DNA of 64,000 nucleotides from Nostoc sp. 'Lobaria pulmonaria (5183) cyanobiont' (GCF_002949795.1 NZ_CP026692.1:4448545-4512544); one strand, 5' to 3'. Positions 36,871 to 48,011 are shown, numbered from the stretch's first letter. The notes: generated from the sequence alone by a model not told the origin. Numbers and translations: made by a program.

Positions 36871-38523
36871 CTAAACCGGAGTCAAAAAGTTATTAAACAC
36901 GAAACTGCCGACATTCCTACCTACTTGCACGCCGTCTATAGTGGCCGCTTCAATATGGACGCCACCATAAATCCGGCTATCGGCAGACTCTTGGGCTGCC
37001 TGTGAAAAGCTGCCGTAATAGCGACCAACGCCAGGTAATTCTTGTGAAGGAATGTCAAAACTAATGTCGTCGGTGCCGTAGAAAAGTTTCAGAATTTCGG
37101 CTGATGCACCACCGAATACAGAATGTCCTGAGATGTAATCGGGGAATGGTGGGGTATCTAGCAGAGGTTCCCAATTAGGATTGGCAATCGTATCAGGATT
37201 ATTATCTTGATCGGCATTGCGGATTGCAGTAATCGGGCGCAATTGCTCATACACGTACTTGGCATCCCACCCAACAATACCCGCATCAGCTTGGGCAATG
37301 TTCAGCAGCGCAAATAAACGGGCATTCTCCTCTAGAGTATTGCTTTGAGCCAATGCTACTTCTTGCGCGAGTTCGTTCAACTGACCTGGTGGCCTGAAAG
37401 TATCGCCGCGATCGTAAGCCCAGAATTGGGCAATTTCCGTCTGATCTGTGGTGCGAACAGTGCTATTTTCAGCGCCAAGCGCCTTAACCTGATTAAAATT
37501 TCTTGTATACCGAGGGCTACCATACTCAGGGAAAGTATCTGGACGGAACAGGATAACACTGTCTATAGCAAAGGGAGTTACTAGACCCCACTGGGGCAAT
37601 AATGCTGGTGCAAAATTGGTAGTATTATTTGTTGTTTCACCATCGCTGAAAGTTGGCTTCCAATCGCCAAAGCCAGTTCCCGGCGTGTATGATCCTTGTG
37701 CAGTACTTGAACCATCATTTTTCCGGTTATCCAGTATTTGCTGGGCAACCTTGTTTCCGATCGCAATGCCCTTGTTCTCAGCCGTACCATTCGGGATTGT
37801 TGCAAGAGACCTTTGCCGCTGTTCATCGAATGTAGTTTTTTGTTTTGGGAACAAATTGACCAGCGTTCGGTAGGCTGCTTCAACTGCCGCAGCTTCTTTC
37901 GATGCCCCGGTAGCTTCCGATGCGCTGATGTTTACTAAATAAGGCTTGTAACTCCGGTCAATTGCGTTGACAGCATCATAAACTGCCGCCTGAACGATCG
38001 CCTGATTGCGTGCCCCCACTGGAGGTGCTGTTCCCGATGCTTGTATGGCATTTAAGAGAATTGAATTCCATTGGATCACAACGTCACCTCCAGTAATTAA
38101 CTGGCTGGCTACATTGTTGGCTGTATTACTTTCAGTAACGCTATTACCTGGTATTACCTGTCCAATCAAATAGTAGAGTCCTGGAGAGACAACACTTGCA
38201 GTACGGAACTCAGATCCAGCAAAATCCACAGTAAATGTTTTAGATTGACCAGGCGCTAAATTAACCCTTTGATCGTTCAAACCGCCCAAAAGCTCATCTT
38301 TGCCCCTGAGTAAATCGCTTGCACCCCTTGATTGTTCGAGTGTGTTTAGAGAATTGATGTCAAGAACTTTATCGGTTGATCCATACAGTTTGATATTTAC
38401 AGGCCCGTTAAACTGTGTATCACCTTGATTCTCAACAACAATTTTCAGTTTTCCCTGTTCATCGGGAAAGATTGTCGGATTTTCGAGAATTTCAGCAAAC
38501 TGAATAACGATATCTGAAGTCAT
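36871..38523 (-). CDS. Vanadium-dependent haloperoxidase-like (PAP2 superfamily) protein
   Basis: 550 residues. Residues about 1-145 are a CARDB-like beta domain (VIPGNSVTESNTANN). The catalytic domain follows: VQAAVYDAVNAID, KYVYEQLRPITAIR (vanadate-binding Lys/Arg region), FPDYISGHSVFGG (P-loop Ser-Gly-His with the acid-base His) and SRIYGGVHIEAA (Arg and His). It may oxidise halides with H2O2 or be a phosphatase of the same fold; exact activity is not predictable. No classic signal peptide is visible, so export may use the type I route as for the RTX neighbour 267 bp upstream. Confidence 0.87.
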   Translation of the reverse strand: MTSDIVIQFAEILENPTIFPDEQGKLKIVVENQGDTQFNGPVNIKLYGSTDKVLDINSLNTLEQSRGASDLLRGKDELLGGLNDQRVNLAPGQSKTFTVDFAGSEFRTASVVSPGLYYLIGQVIPGNSVTESNTANNVASQLITGGDVVIQWNSILLNAIQASGTAPPVGARNQAIVQAAVYDAVNAIDRSYKPYLVNISASEATGASKEAAAVEAAYRTLVNLFPKQKTTFDEQRQRSLATIPNGTAENKGIAIGNKVAQQILDNRKNDGSSTAQGSYTPGTGFGDWKPTFSDGETTNNTTNFAPALLPQWGLVTPFAIDSVILFRPDTFPEYGSPRYTRNFNQVKALGAENSTVRTTDQTEIAQFWAYDRGDTFRPPGQLNELAQEVALAQSNTLEENARLFALLNIAQADAGIVGWDAKYVYEQLRPITAIRNADQDNNPDTIANPNWEPLLDTPPFPDYISGHSVFGGASAEILKLFYGTDDISFDIPSQELPGVGRYYGSFSQAAQESADSRIYGGVHIEAATIDGVQVGRNVGSFVFNNFLTPV

Positions 38524-38619
38524 AAAGCTTTTGTTCCTTTTGTTGCAAATAGGAATAAGATAGTTTTCCTGCTTTTTGCTATTAAAGGACTACCAAAAAA
38601 TAAATGATCCAATCTTAAT

Positions 38620-38703
38620 TTGTAGGGTGCATTAATCAAGTAACGCACAATCTTGATCTAATCTGTCACAGTGCATTAGCTGGAGATATAACGCACCCTA
38701 CAA
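38620..38703. mobile_element. 84-bp MITE-like element
   Basis: Terminal inverted repeats TTGTAGGGTGCATTA (38620-38634) and TAACGCACCCTACAA (38689-38703) match at 14 of 15 positions. There is no ORF. It lies between the RTX and haloperoxidase genes and is probably mobilised in trans. Confidence 0.75.
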
Positions 38704-38790
38704 GTTGGATATTTTTTAATTGGAATCCTTTAGGCGTGCAGTAACGCTCAGATAAGATTTTGGTTCAATACCCTGAGTCTGAATTTCTAA

Positions 38791-40080
38791 TCAAACAAAA
38801 ATGAATTGATTGCTATCGGAAAGACTTAGATTGGAGAGCGAAATTCCCTCAACAATACCAATGAGTTCAGGTACAACTTGACCTGGGGTAAAAAATATTC
38901 CCGTACCAGATATCGAGCTAACAGGAGATGCATCCAGTAAATACTGACTTGCTGAACCTGCTAGCTGGATTTTATCTACACCACGGGTAACACGGTCGTT
39001 AATGAAACCAAAATCTTTAATCAGAGCATAGTCTTGAGTACCGTTGAGTTTAATATTGCCATCATTGTATAAAACTACATCAAAGATAACAGTATCCTTC
39101 CCATTTACATCCCTAGCATTTGCTTGTTCAAGCCCCAGAACAAATGTGTCATTATTTTTCCCACCGATTAAGGTATCTTTTTCGCCAAAGCCAAATCCTT
39201 GTTGCAGTTGACCAAAAAAGTCTGTATCAGTACCAATCAATACATCGTTGCCGTTACCGCCATTAAGAGAGTCGTAACCCTGCCCACCAACTAGTAAATC
39301 TTTTCCATCATCACCTTCGAGGAAGTCGTTACCTCGACCACCATAAATTTTGTCGTTCCCATTGTCACCAGAGATTATATCGTCACCACTGACATCGGCG
39401 TTGCCCTCTATGTCATCACCATAAAGTATGTCGTTACCATCGTCACCATTAATTTGATCGTTGTCTGCCCCACCTTCAATATAGTCATCACCAGAATCAC
39501 CATAGATTCTGTCTTGACGACCTTGACCATAGAGTTTATCGTTTCCATCACCACCAAAAATGGTGTCATTGCTACTTGCAATCAAGTCTGAATTTCCACT
39601 GGCACTATAGTCCCCATAAATGATATCTTTCCCAGCATCACCCAGGAGGTAGTCGTTTCCACTTCCTCCACTAATGAGGTCATCTCCATTGCGACCTGAG
39701 ACTATATCATCAATACCTAAACTAGTTATAACGTCATCCCCATTAGCACCATAGAGTGTATCCGCATTGGGCGTGCCTATTATTATTTGATTATTATCCT
39801 TATCTACACTCCTTATTATTTTGCCAACATTGTCACTGACTTCATTGCGATCGCTGATGGAGTCGGTGCTATTCAAGCCGATGTTTTTACCGGGAGTGAG
39901 TAGCGTACTATTTGGTGGAACATACGTACCTGTTTCTAGTTGTTCTAGTCTTGCTAATCGAGTTTGCTCATTTGTAGAAAATACTGGTTTAATTACTTCT
40001 GCTTGTGAAGTATCGAATGTGCTTGCTGTCACCTCTTGGAGTTCTTCTAATTCTTGTTGTTCTATGCTGAGTGTTGCCAT
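38791..40080 (-). CDS. RTX (hemolysin-type) calcium-binding repeat protein
   Basis: 429 residues. An N-terminal 85-residue helical part (IEQQELEELQEVTASTF) precedes about 200 residues of nonapeptide RTX repeats (GGNGNDVLIG, GDAGKDIIYGD, GRGNDFLEGDDG), then a C-terminal region typical of the type I secretion targeting end (RVTRGVDKIQLAGS, GIVEGISLSNLSLSDSNQFI). The repeats bind Ca2+ and fold outside the cell. No enzyme domain is attached, so it is likely structural or regulatory. No type I exporter gene occurs in the window. Its RTX-free neighbour is a haloperoxidase. Confidence 0.9.
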   Translation of the reverse strand: MATLSIEQQELEELQEVTASTFDTSQAEVIKPVFSTNEQTRLARLEQLETGTYVPPNSTLLTPGKNIGLNSTDSISDRNEVSDNVGKIIRSVDKDNNQIIIGTPNADTLYGANGDDVITSLGIDDIVSGRNGDDLISGGSGNDYLLGDAGKDIIYGDYSASGNSDLIASSNDTIFGGDGNDKLYGQGRQDRIYGDSGDDYIEGGADNDQINGDDGNDILYGDDIEGNADVSGDDIISGDNGNDKIYGGRGNDFLEGDDGKDLLVGGQGYDSLNGGNGNDVLIGTDTDFFGQLQQGFGFGEKDTLIGGKNNDTFVLGLEQANARDVNGKDTVIFDVVLYNDGNIKLNGTQDYALIKDFGFINDRVTRGVDKIQLAGSASQYLLDASPVSSISGTGIFFTPGQVVPELIGIVEGISLSNLSLSDSNQFIFV

Positions 40081-40511
40081 TTTTTTGACCTCATTTCGTT
40101 AAATAACTTGGATGACAGAACTATTTTTGCTCAATTAATACAGAGCTACTTTTATCTAGCAGTAATATTGCAGAAAAGAGTGAGTTTTTGAACTATCAAA
40201 AGCATTTTAACTTGATGAACTCCGTATGAACGTGTGTAAATCATTGTTGAACTATATGAAACACCAACATAGCCATACTTGTATATCGGGTTCAGACTGT
40301 GAGTTTTACGCGAACTATTAGTTATTGTTACAATTATTTACATAAATCAGAAAATGCTATACTATTGATAACTTATTTAAATATATTGAAATATATTTTA
40401 TACTCAATAAAATATACCTCTTACATCAACACTACTATTTTGATAAGGTTTGAGCGAATAAGTACTCCCATCGCTAAACTTATTCATTCTCGGCAAGCTT
40501 GTTTGTGTCCT
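40081..40511. other. Intergenic region upstream of the RTX gene
   Basis: AT-rich with no recognisable gene; it should contain the RTX promoter on the minus strand. An open frame from 40299 owes its coding look only to the ackA fragment at its end. Confidence 0.45.
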
Positions 40512-40619
40512 AAGAAAGAATTAGGGCTACTGGATTCAGCAGTGCAGGTAGTAGTGATAAATACTCAATCAAATTGAGCGATCGCTCAACAGTGTTGGCA
40601 GCTGTTGAAACGTAATTAG
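40512..40619 (+). pseudogene. 3' fragment of a second acetate kinase gene
   Basis: The frame reads KELGLLDSAVQVVVINTQSN, a stop, then AIAQQCWQLLKRN and TAG. It parallels the ackA C-terminus in this window (PDSSVRVLVIHTQEDWAIAG, QCWQLLK), with a TGA where ackA has Trp. Only the last 35 or so codons are recognisable. DNA identity is partial, so it is an old paralogue or decayed duplicate. Confidence 0.8.
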
Positions 40620-40754
40620 AAAGTCTGATTTAATCTGGGTAACATTGTTTGAATATGCAGTTACCCTATACCGTGACATATCTACATCCCTAATCTTTTT
40701 CTTAAAACAGTCTTTCACGAAAAAATATCTTTTTCAATGCCTCATACCCGATTT

Positions 40755-41690
40755 TCAAGCTAGTAACCAACGCATAAAAAATTTACCAATTTGCCCCACT
40801 ATAAAACTAAAAACCCTTTGTAATAGCCGCCCAAGTAGTGACAAAAACAGTAAATATAAGAAATTAGTGGGAGTAAAAATACTAGAAATGACACAAGTTA
40901 GTCCCCACGCCAGCCAATTTCGATATTGATATCTGATAAAAGTCCATCTCGCAAGTTGATTAACAAGCCAATAGCGAATAGTAGCAAATACAAAAGATAT
41001 TACTAGCCAAGCAAGTATTGATAATGAAAGATGTAATTTCCAAACTAAAAAAGCAGCAGGTAATACCGAAGCTAGCTCCCAAGCTAACAGATTTAATTTA
41101 GTCCTAAGATAACTTAGTATTTGTTCAATAAGCCAATAATGTACATAAACAATATTTAAACACTGAGGATTTTGGATAAAATCACTCCTGATTTTGTGAA
41201 TTATGTCACCATCAAATAAAATATTGCTTTGTAAAACAATATCTTGTTCTTTCCCAAAATATAAAGCTGATGTATCTTCTCTATAAGAAGAATTAAAAGT
41301 AAGTCCATACTGTAACGTCGATTTATTTTGTAATGATTTACTCCACAACAAGTTGAGAAAATTTACTATAAAAGTATTGCCAAATATCTTAAAGTTTTTT
41401 TTAGTAATTACTAATTTTTTGTATGGCCTAGTGTTATTGCTAAAGTAAATCTTATCGCTAAAGCAGCTGTAGTACCAAAGATAAGCTAGTAATTTTGGCG
41501 GAATGTACAGAGAGTAGCCTATTTCTCGTGCTTCCTCAACTTGTTTTAAAACTGACTTATTTAGATAAAAAGTATACTGTCCTGGCTCAACCTTAATTTC
41601 AAGTTCAATAGGAGTGCCTTGAGGGATTTGCAGAAATAAAGATAGTTGAACATCAGTTTGATGATCTGTGTGTATTTTATAAGCGTTCAT
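40755..41690 (-). CDS. Unknown membrane protein with DGDI motif
   Basis: 311 residues from ATG 41690 (MNAYKIHTDHQTDVQLSLFL), which overlaps the upstream gene by 14 bp; a TTG at 41726 is a longer alternative. The N-terminal 155 residues are beta-rich and unrecognised. Residues about 160-184 carry FDGDIIHKIRSDFIQNP then YVH, spaced like the motif in the two upstream proteins. Three or more hydrophobic helices follow (about 205-300). It is the last gene of a leftward three-gene cluster; function unknown. Confidence 0.72.
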   Translation of the reverse strand: MNAYKIHTDHQTDVQLSLFLQIPQGTPIELEIKVEPGQYTFYLNKSVLKQVEEAREIGYSLYIPPKLLAYLWYYSCFSDKIYFSNNTRPYKKLVITKKNFKIFGNTFIVNFLNLLWSKSLQNKSTLQYGLTFNSSYREDTSALYFGKEQDIVLQSNILFDGDIIHKIRSDFIQNPQCLNIVYVHYWLIEQILSYLRTKLNLLAWELASVLPAAFLVWKLHLSLSILAWLVISFVFATIRYWLVNQLARWTFIRYQYRNWLAWGLTCVISSIFTPTNFLYLLFLSLLGRLLQRVFSFIVGQIGKFFMRWLLA

Positions 41691-42522
41691 TTCGGGATAA
41701 ATTGGCGATACTTCGTACAATACCAATCAAAAAATCTAGTGTTCCACGCCACTGTTTTTCTCCAGCAACTACCCCTTCATTATGTATTTTTAGAATTAAA
41801 TCTCTATCTCCATCAGGTAATTGAAATAGGTTTTTATGGTAACGGCTGATAATATCTCCATCTAACTGCATAACAGTTTGAGCATAAATAATATCAATAT
41901 CTACGCTGGTAATGTTACCACCATTAAGTGCAGCTTTTAGTTCAGACATTTTCCGCAGTGTACGAATAAATTTATCATTGTTCAAAAGTTCTTCAATCTC
42001 TTGCCACCTTTGCCGCAAATTTTTTTGATTATTATCTTCTTGATCTGCAACAGGAGTTGGAGCAGGCAATATTGGTCGAGCTAGCTTTATGTATACCGGA
42101 TCATCTGGAACAATATTTGCTTTATGTTCTACCTGATATTTTAGACGCTCCTGATATTGTATTATCCTGGAGTCTGGCTCACGAGTCTCAGTACTTTGTT
42201 CAAGGAGAATGTAAAAATATTCTCTTTCAAGTTGCGAAAATAGACTTGTATAACGCTTGCGTAGCTCTTGAGCTTGGGTTTTTTCTGATTCTGTTAAATT
42301 GTCTGGATTTGGAATTTTTTTGACATCAAAATAGTCTTTGTCATTTATTGAATAAATCTCTTCATACGCTTGCCAAGCATTAAACTTTGCACCAGTAATT
42401 TGATCCACAACCATCGTATTTACTTCTAAAGCTGTAATATCATCGACTAATCCATGTACAGATGAGACTAATTTCTCTAGCAAATCTTTGGCTTGTTCTT
42501 GAATTTTATTAGGCATAGTCAT
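41677..42522 (-). CDS. Unknown protein with DGDI motif (middle of three-gene cluster)
   Basis: 281 residues. An N-terminal helical segment with LEVNTMVV (32-39) is followed by a charged coiled region (about 75-200) and then QTVMQLDGDIISRYHKNLFQ (DGDI at 221-224) and KIHNEGVVAGEKQWRG (His247). The distance from DGDI to the His (26) is close to that in both neighbours (24). No signal peptide or membrane helix. I do not recognise the family. It ends inside the next gene, so the pair is translationally linked. Confidence 0.75.
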   Translation of the reverse strand: MTMPNKIQEQAKDLLEKLVSSVHGLVDDITALEVNTMVVDQITGAKFNAWQAYEEIYSINDKDYFDVKKIPNPDNLTESEKTQAQELRKRYTSLFSQLEREYFYILLEQSTETREPDSRIIQYQERLKYQVEHKANIVPDDPVYIKLARPILPAPTPVADQEDNNQKNLRQRWQEIEELLNNDKFIRTLRKMSELKAALNGGNITSVDIDIIYAQTVMQLDGDIISRYHKNLFQLPDGDRDLILKIHNEGVVAGEKQWRGTLDFLIGIVRSIANLSRNERL

Positions 42523-42615
42523 AATTTCCTTAATTTATCTAAAGTAAATTAGCCTACAGGTTGGGACAAGTTCATATACTGTAGGTATTTTGGGTTAATA
42601 TTAATTAATAAATAT

Positions 42616-43128
42616 TTACTGCTGGGAACGGGATAGCGATTGTTGTGAAGTTTTACGAGATTTCATAATTTCTATAAAAAATCCATACAACTTCTGCAAA
42701 CTTTCTATATTTTTCTGCATAATCTCTCGACTTTCTTTGATTTGAGTTAGATGAAATTCGCGAAGTTCTGTATATGGGCCACTACCAATAAATTGACTAC
42801 CAACTTCGTTAGTTATATCACCATCAATTAGATTGATTATAGTGTGCATTCGATTACCTGTTTGAGCAATTTGCTGCTCTCTTGGTTGTTCTAACTGAGT
42901 AGATGATTCTGGAACCCAAGTGGTAATTTCTAGCTCGACAACTTCAACTATTGCTGTTTGAATAGCATCAATAATGTCATCAATATTGAATCCTTCTGCT
43001 TTAGTATTCAGCTTCTTAACTTTTATTTTAAATTTACTACTTGCTTTGCTAGATTGACTATTGCTTTCCCCATTTTCTATGGCTTGACCATTAGTTTCTG
43101 TGGTTTCGTTAAGAGTATTATTCACCAT
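42616..43128 (-). CDS. Unknown protein with DGDI motif (first of three-gene cluster)
   Basis: 170 residues. A Ser/Asn-rich N-terminal tail (about 1-32), then IDAIQTAIVEVVELEITTWV (54-72), resembling the middle protein's LEVNT segment, then TIINLIDGDITNEVGSQFIG (DGDI 102-105), and LREFHLTQIKESREIMQKNI with His126. It looks like the middle protein without its long insertion. No membrane segment. The family is unknown to me; 93 bp separate it from the next gene. Confidence 0.72.
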   Translation of the reverse strand: MVNNTLNETTETNGQAIENGESNSQSSKASSKFKIKVKKLNTKAEGFNIDDIIDAIQTAIVEVVELEITTWVPESSTQLEQPREQQIAQTGNRMHTIINLIDGDITNEVGSQFIGSGPYTELREFHLTQIKESREIMQKNIESLQKLYGFFIEIMKSRKTSQQSLSRSQQ

Positions 43129-43628
43129 GATGTTTTAGAGGTTACAGACAGATTTAAATATAAACAAGATACAACTATAGGTTATGTCAAAAATTTTAAG
43201 GCTTTTACTCAAAAAAAGTAACTAAAGTCAAAACAACTTAATAATTTCAGAAATTTTTACTAAAAAAAGTTATGGCTTTCCTAAAGTCAAATTTATCTTA
43301 GAAAAAGAATAATGCCATGTTAGATTTTGGAGCCACGGTTTGCAATGAGTCTACCAATGCGGTAAGGTTTCTCAGCTGTTTTAAGTGGTTTTGATTCTGA
43401 AAGATTTATTTAATTAGTTTTTGGGCGTTTCGTTCCAATCTGTAGAAATTAGATATTACTTATAAACAAAAAAATATAAAGTATATCTCAGGAAAAGCAA
43501 GTAGTAAGTATGATTTAATACTAGTAATAAGCTAATTTATTTTAGTCAATCTGTTTTTTATTTTGTTTAGCAAAGCGTAGACGCACAAGTAGGGCTGACT
43601 TGTCTTATAAAACTATGTATACAATAAT
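43129..43628. other. Divergent intergenic region
   Basis: 500 bp between the leftward DGDI cluster and the rightward TPR-like gene. AT-rich, with a stretch AAAGCGTAGACGCACAAGTA near 43572 that resembles the dispersed repeats. No gene was seen; both promoters must lie here. Confidence 0.45.
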
Positions 43629-44444
43629 ATGACTATGATGATCAAGACAAGGAAAAATATGTTGTTATCTCGTCAGGCTTTTGCTACACCTGTTGTAGTT
43701 TGTATGTGTATTTTAGGAGTTGGCTTGATTCAATTACCTCAATTGCAAAAACTAATAAATAGAAAAGAATCTGCCTCTTTAGAAACTCTAAAAAAAGAAA
43801 TAAAATCTGAAAATATCCGTCTAAATTTTCTCGAAAAAACGCCTAGCTTTAGTTATGATAACTTCATCGCAGATTTGGTTTATCTCAATTTTCTTCAATA
43901 TTTTGGAGATGATGAAATTCGGGATAAAACAGGTTACAGTTTAAGTCCAGAATATTTTGAAGTTATTCTAGGGCGCGACCCGCGATTTTTAGCAGCGTAT
44001 CGCAGTCTTTCGATCAGTACTTCATTGTATGCTGGTATGCCAGAACGTGCGATCGCATTATCAGAGAAAGGCTTAAAATCAATATCTCCGTCAGTTCCCG
44101 AAAAGTCATATTATATATGGCGTTTTAAAGGAGTTGATGAGTTATTGTTTTTAGGCAACGCTCAAGCTGCTCAACAGTCTTTTGCAACGGCGGCAAACTG
44201 GGCAAGTAAATTTTCAGATCCAGAGAGTCAGCTTATAGCTAATACTTCCCAAAGAACTGCTGAATTTCTGAGTCGAAATCCTAACAGTAAATATGCTCAA
44301 ATTTCTACATGGTCAATGGTTTTAAATAATCATACCGATGAGAGAACTCAGAAACGCGCAATTAGGGAAATCGAAGCTTTGGGAGGAAAAATAGTTACAA
44401 CTCCTGAAGGTACTCATAAAATTATATTTCCGCCTAAAGATTAA
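43629..44444 (+). CDS. TPR-like membrane-anchored protein of unknown function
   Basis: 271 residues. One hydrophobic N-terminal helix (TPVVVCMCILGVGLIQLP, about 20-37) is likely a signal anchor. The rest is helical with TPR-like features: FIADLVYLNFLQYFGDDEIR, GYSLSPEYFEVILGRDPRFL, GMPERAIALSEKGLK and GNAQAAQQSFATAANWAS, ending GGKIVTTPEGTHKI. It resembles conserved cyanobacterial hypothetical proteins. It has no operon partner. Confidence 0.75.
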   Translation: MTMMIKTRKNMLLSRQAFATPVVVCMCILGVGLIQLPQLQKLINRKESASLETLKKEIKSENIRLNFLEKTPSFSYDNFIADLVYLNFLQYFGDDEIRDKTGYSLSPEYFEVILGRDPRFLAAYRSLSISTSLYAGMPERAIALSEKGLKSISPSVPEKSYYIWRFKGVDELLFLGNAQAAQQSFATAANWASKFSDPESQLIANTSQRTAEFLSRNPNSKYAQISTWSMVLNNHTDERTQKRAIREIEALGGKIVTTPEGTHKIIFPPKD

Positions 44445-44551
44445 ATTATTATTTATAAAGGGTTGTTGCAAGTGCAGTAAAGAATTATATACACCCAATT
44501 TTTTCAAATTTATCACGTAGGATTAGACCTCTTGTACAAATGCAAAATTTT

Positions 44552-44646
44552 CCCTCATCCCCCAACCCCTTCTCCCAATATTGGGAGAAGGGGAGCCAAT
44601 TCAAAGTCCCTCTCCCAAGCTTGGGAGAGGGATTTAGGGTGAGGGC
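44552..44646. repeat. REP-like double-hairpin element
   Basis: CCCTCATCCCCC...CTTCTCCCAATATTGGGAGAAG, then CCCTCTCCCAAGCTTGGGAGAGGG, then AGGGTGAGGGC. Two inner perfect palindromic hairpins sit inside outer complementary arms (CCCTCA/TGAGGG). Common as intergenic elements in filamentous cyanobacteria. Confidence 0.85.
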
Positions 44647-44687
44647 TTTTAATTCATACAATAAATCGATTGAGTAAGGTAATACTG

Positions 44688-45107
44688 ATGTCAATACAAT
44701 TGGCAGAATCTGACTTTCAAATATTAGGGTGTTTTCCTGTTATTTCTCAGTTACGCCCTCACCTTGAGCAGACTAAGTTTGTAGAACAAGTTCGATATCA
44801 AATGAAAGAAGGATATCAACTTGCATTCTTGGAAGTAGAAAAGCAAGCTGTAGCGATCGCTGGATTTCGCATTTCTAGTTGTTTAGCATTGGAAAAGTTT
44901 TTATACATTGATGATTTAGTTGTTGATGAGTTGAAGCGATCGCATAGCTATGGTCAACAGTTATTTCAGTGGCTAATTGAATATGCCAGAAATCATGAGT
45001 GTAAACACTTGAGTCTGGATTCTGGTGTTCAGCGATTTGCAGCCCACAGGTTTTATCTCATGCAGCGTATGAGTATTACAAGTCATCACTTTTCAATGAA
45101 GTTGTAG
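44688..45107 (+). CDS. GNAT family N-acetyltransferase
   Basis: 139 residues from ATG 44688 (MSIQLAESDFQILGCFPVIS). The GNAT beta4 strand reads FLYIDDLVVDELKRSHSYGQ, where the acetyl-CoA loop (usually R-G-x-G-x-G/A) is altered to RSHSYGQQ; beta5 LSLDSGVQRFAAHRFY follows. The acceptor substrate is unknown. A pabC-like gene begins 12 bp later, so both are probably one transcription unit. Confidence 0.82.
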   Translation: MSIQLAESDFQILGCFPVISQLRPHLEQTKFVEQVRYQMKEGYQLAFLEVEKQAVAIAGFRISSCLALEKFLYIDDLVVDELKRSHSYGQQLFQWLIEYARNHECKHLSLDSGVQRFAAHRFYLMQRMSITSHHFSMKL

Positions 45108-45118
45108 CGATAAGCACT

Positions 45119-45919
45119 TTGGTTGTGACAAATAATATTTTTTGGTATGACGGCAAATTAATTCACTCTCAAACCCTAGAATTAAACATTAACGATCCGG
45201 GTTTACTTTATGGCGCAACTGTTTTTACAACATTGCGGGTTTATCAGAACTCCCTAGATAATAATTTAACTAATTGGCAAGCACACTGCGATCGCCTACT
45301 TTCCTCAGTACAATCTTTTGGTTGGAAGCAACCAGATTGGAACCGTCTACGTCAAGGCGCTCAAACTCTTCTGGCACACTTCCCCGTTCTCAGAATTACC
45401 CTCTTTCCCGATGGACGAGAGTGGATAACTGGCAGATTCTTACCGCCAGATTTGACAGAAAAACAAAATAATGGTATTTTGTGCGCTGTTGCAAGTTCAG
45501 AATTTTATCGCTCTCTCCCTTCTCATAAAACTGGAAACTATTTGAGTGCTTGGTTGGCAAAAACTAGCTTAGATGCTCAAGAAGCAATATTAGTCGATGC
45601 TGAAGGAAATTGGCTAGAAACCAGTACAGGCAACCTTTGGGGATGGTGCGATCGCAGTTGGTACACGCCGCCAATAAAAGCCGAAATTTTGCCGGGAATT
45701 GTGCGATCGCAACTTGTAAACTGGTTGCAAAACCACCAGCAGCCAGTGCGAGAAGAAACTTGGAGCGTCGAGTTAGTCCAGAGATTTGAAGCGATCGCCT
45801 ACACTAATAGTGTGGTAGAAATTATTCCTATTCATACCGTTCATCTGCCTTCAGGGTCGCTACAATGTAATCCCTACCATAATAGTTTTCAGCTAATAAG
45901 GGAGCTTTTTTTAGTATGA
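45119..45919 (+). CDS. pabC: Class IV aminotransferase, probable aminodeoxychorismate lyase
   Basis: 266 residues. PLP-dependent fold IV: FWYDGKLI, NDPGLLYGATVFTTLR (fold-type loop), the Schiff-base Lys in SHKTGNYLSAWLAK, EAILVDAEGNWLETSTGNLW, and EILPGIVRSQL. PabC releases pyruvate from aminodeoxychorismate to give 4-aminobenzoate for folate; D-amino-acid or branched-chain aminotransferases share the fold, so the symbol is provisional. Start is TTG 45119 or GTG 45125; neither has a strong ribosome site. Confidence 0.78.
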   Translation: MVVTNNIFWYDGKLIHSQTLELNINDPGLLYGATVFTTLRVYQNSLDNNLTNWQAHCDRLLSSVQSFGWKQPDWNRLRQGAQTLLAHFPVLRITLFPDGREWITGRFLPPDLTEKQNNGILCAVASSEFYRSLPSHKTGNYLSAWLAKTSLDAQEAILVDAEGNWLETSTGNLWGWCDRSWYTPPIKAEILPGIVRSQLVNWLQNHQQPVREETWSVELVQRFEAIAYTNSVVEIIPIHTVHLPSGSLQCNPYHNSFQLIRELFLV

Positions 45920-46032
45920 CATCCACGCCAAATTTGTTATATCTTAAGATAAGTTAACATAATTCTTAATAATCACCTTTGCGATCGCAGATGCTAGGCG
46001 ATGGTGCGAAAAATACCGGAGGATAGACCTTA

Positions 46033-47874
<1,842 letters not shown>

Positions 47875-47928
47875 TTTAATCAGAAGTGATGAGTGAAAAA
47901 TAATTTTTAGCTCGTAACTTTTAAAAAT

Positions 47929-47971
47929 TTGGGGTAATTCTGGGATTTTCCAGAGTTACCCCAATTTTTTT
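47929..47971 (+). terminator. Rho-independent terminator of ftsH
   Basis: A 15-bp stem (TTGGGGTAATTCTGG / CCAGAGTTACCCCAA, one mismatch) with loop GATTTT, followed by TTTTTTTA, 54 bp after the ftsH stop. Confidence 0.92.
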
Positions 47972-47981
47972 ATTTCTTGGC

Positions 47982-48011
47982 AAAAGCCCGACCATGAAGA
48001 CCGGGCTTTTT
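47982..48011 (+). terminator. Second hairpin with U-tract after ftsH
   Basis: AAAAGCCCG / CGGGCTTTT stem with an 11-nt loop and trailing T run, immediately after the first terminator; probably a back-up terminator. Confidence 0.8.

Noticed and set aside
40299..40577. 92-residue plus-strand ORF
   Set aside because: The first 70 codons are AT-rich noise; only the end matters and is the ackA fragment reported separately.
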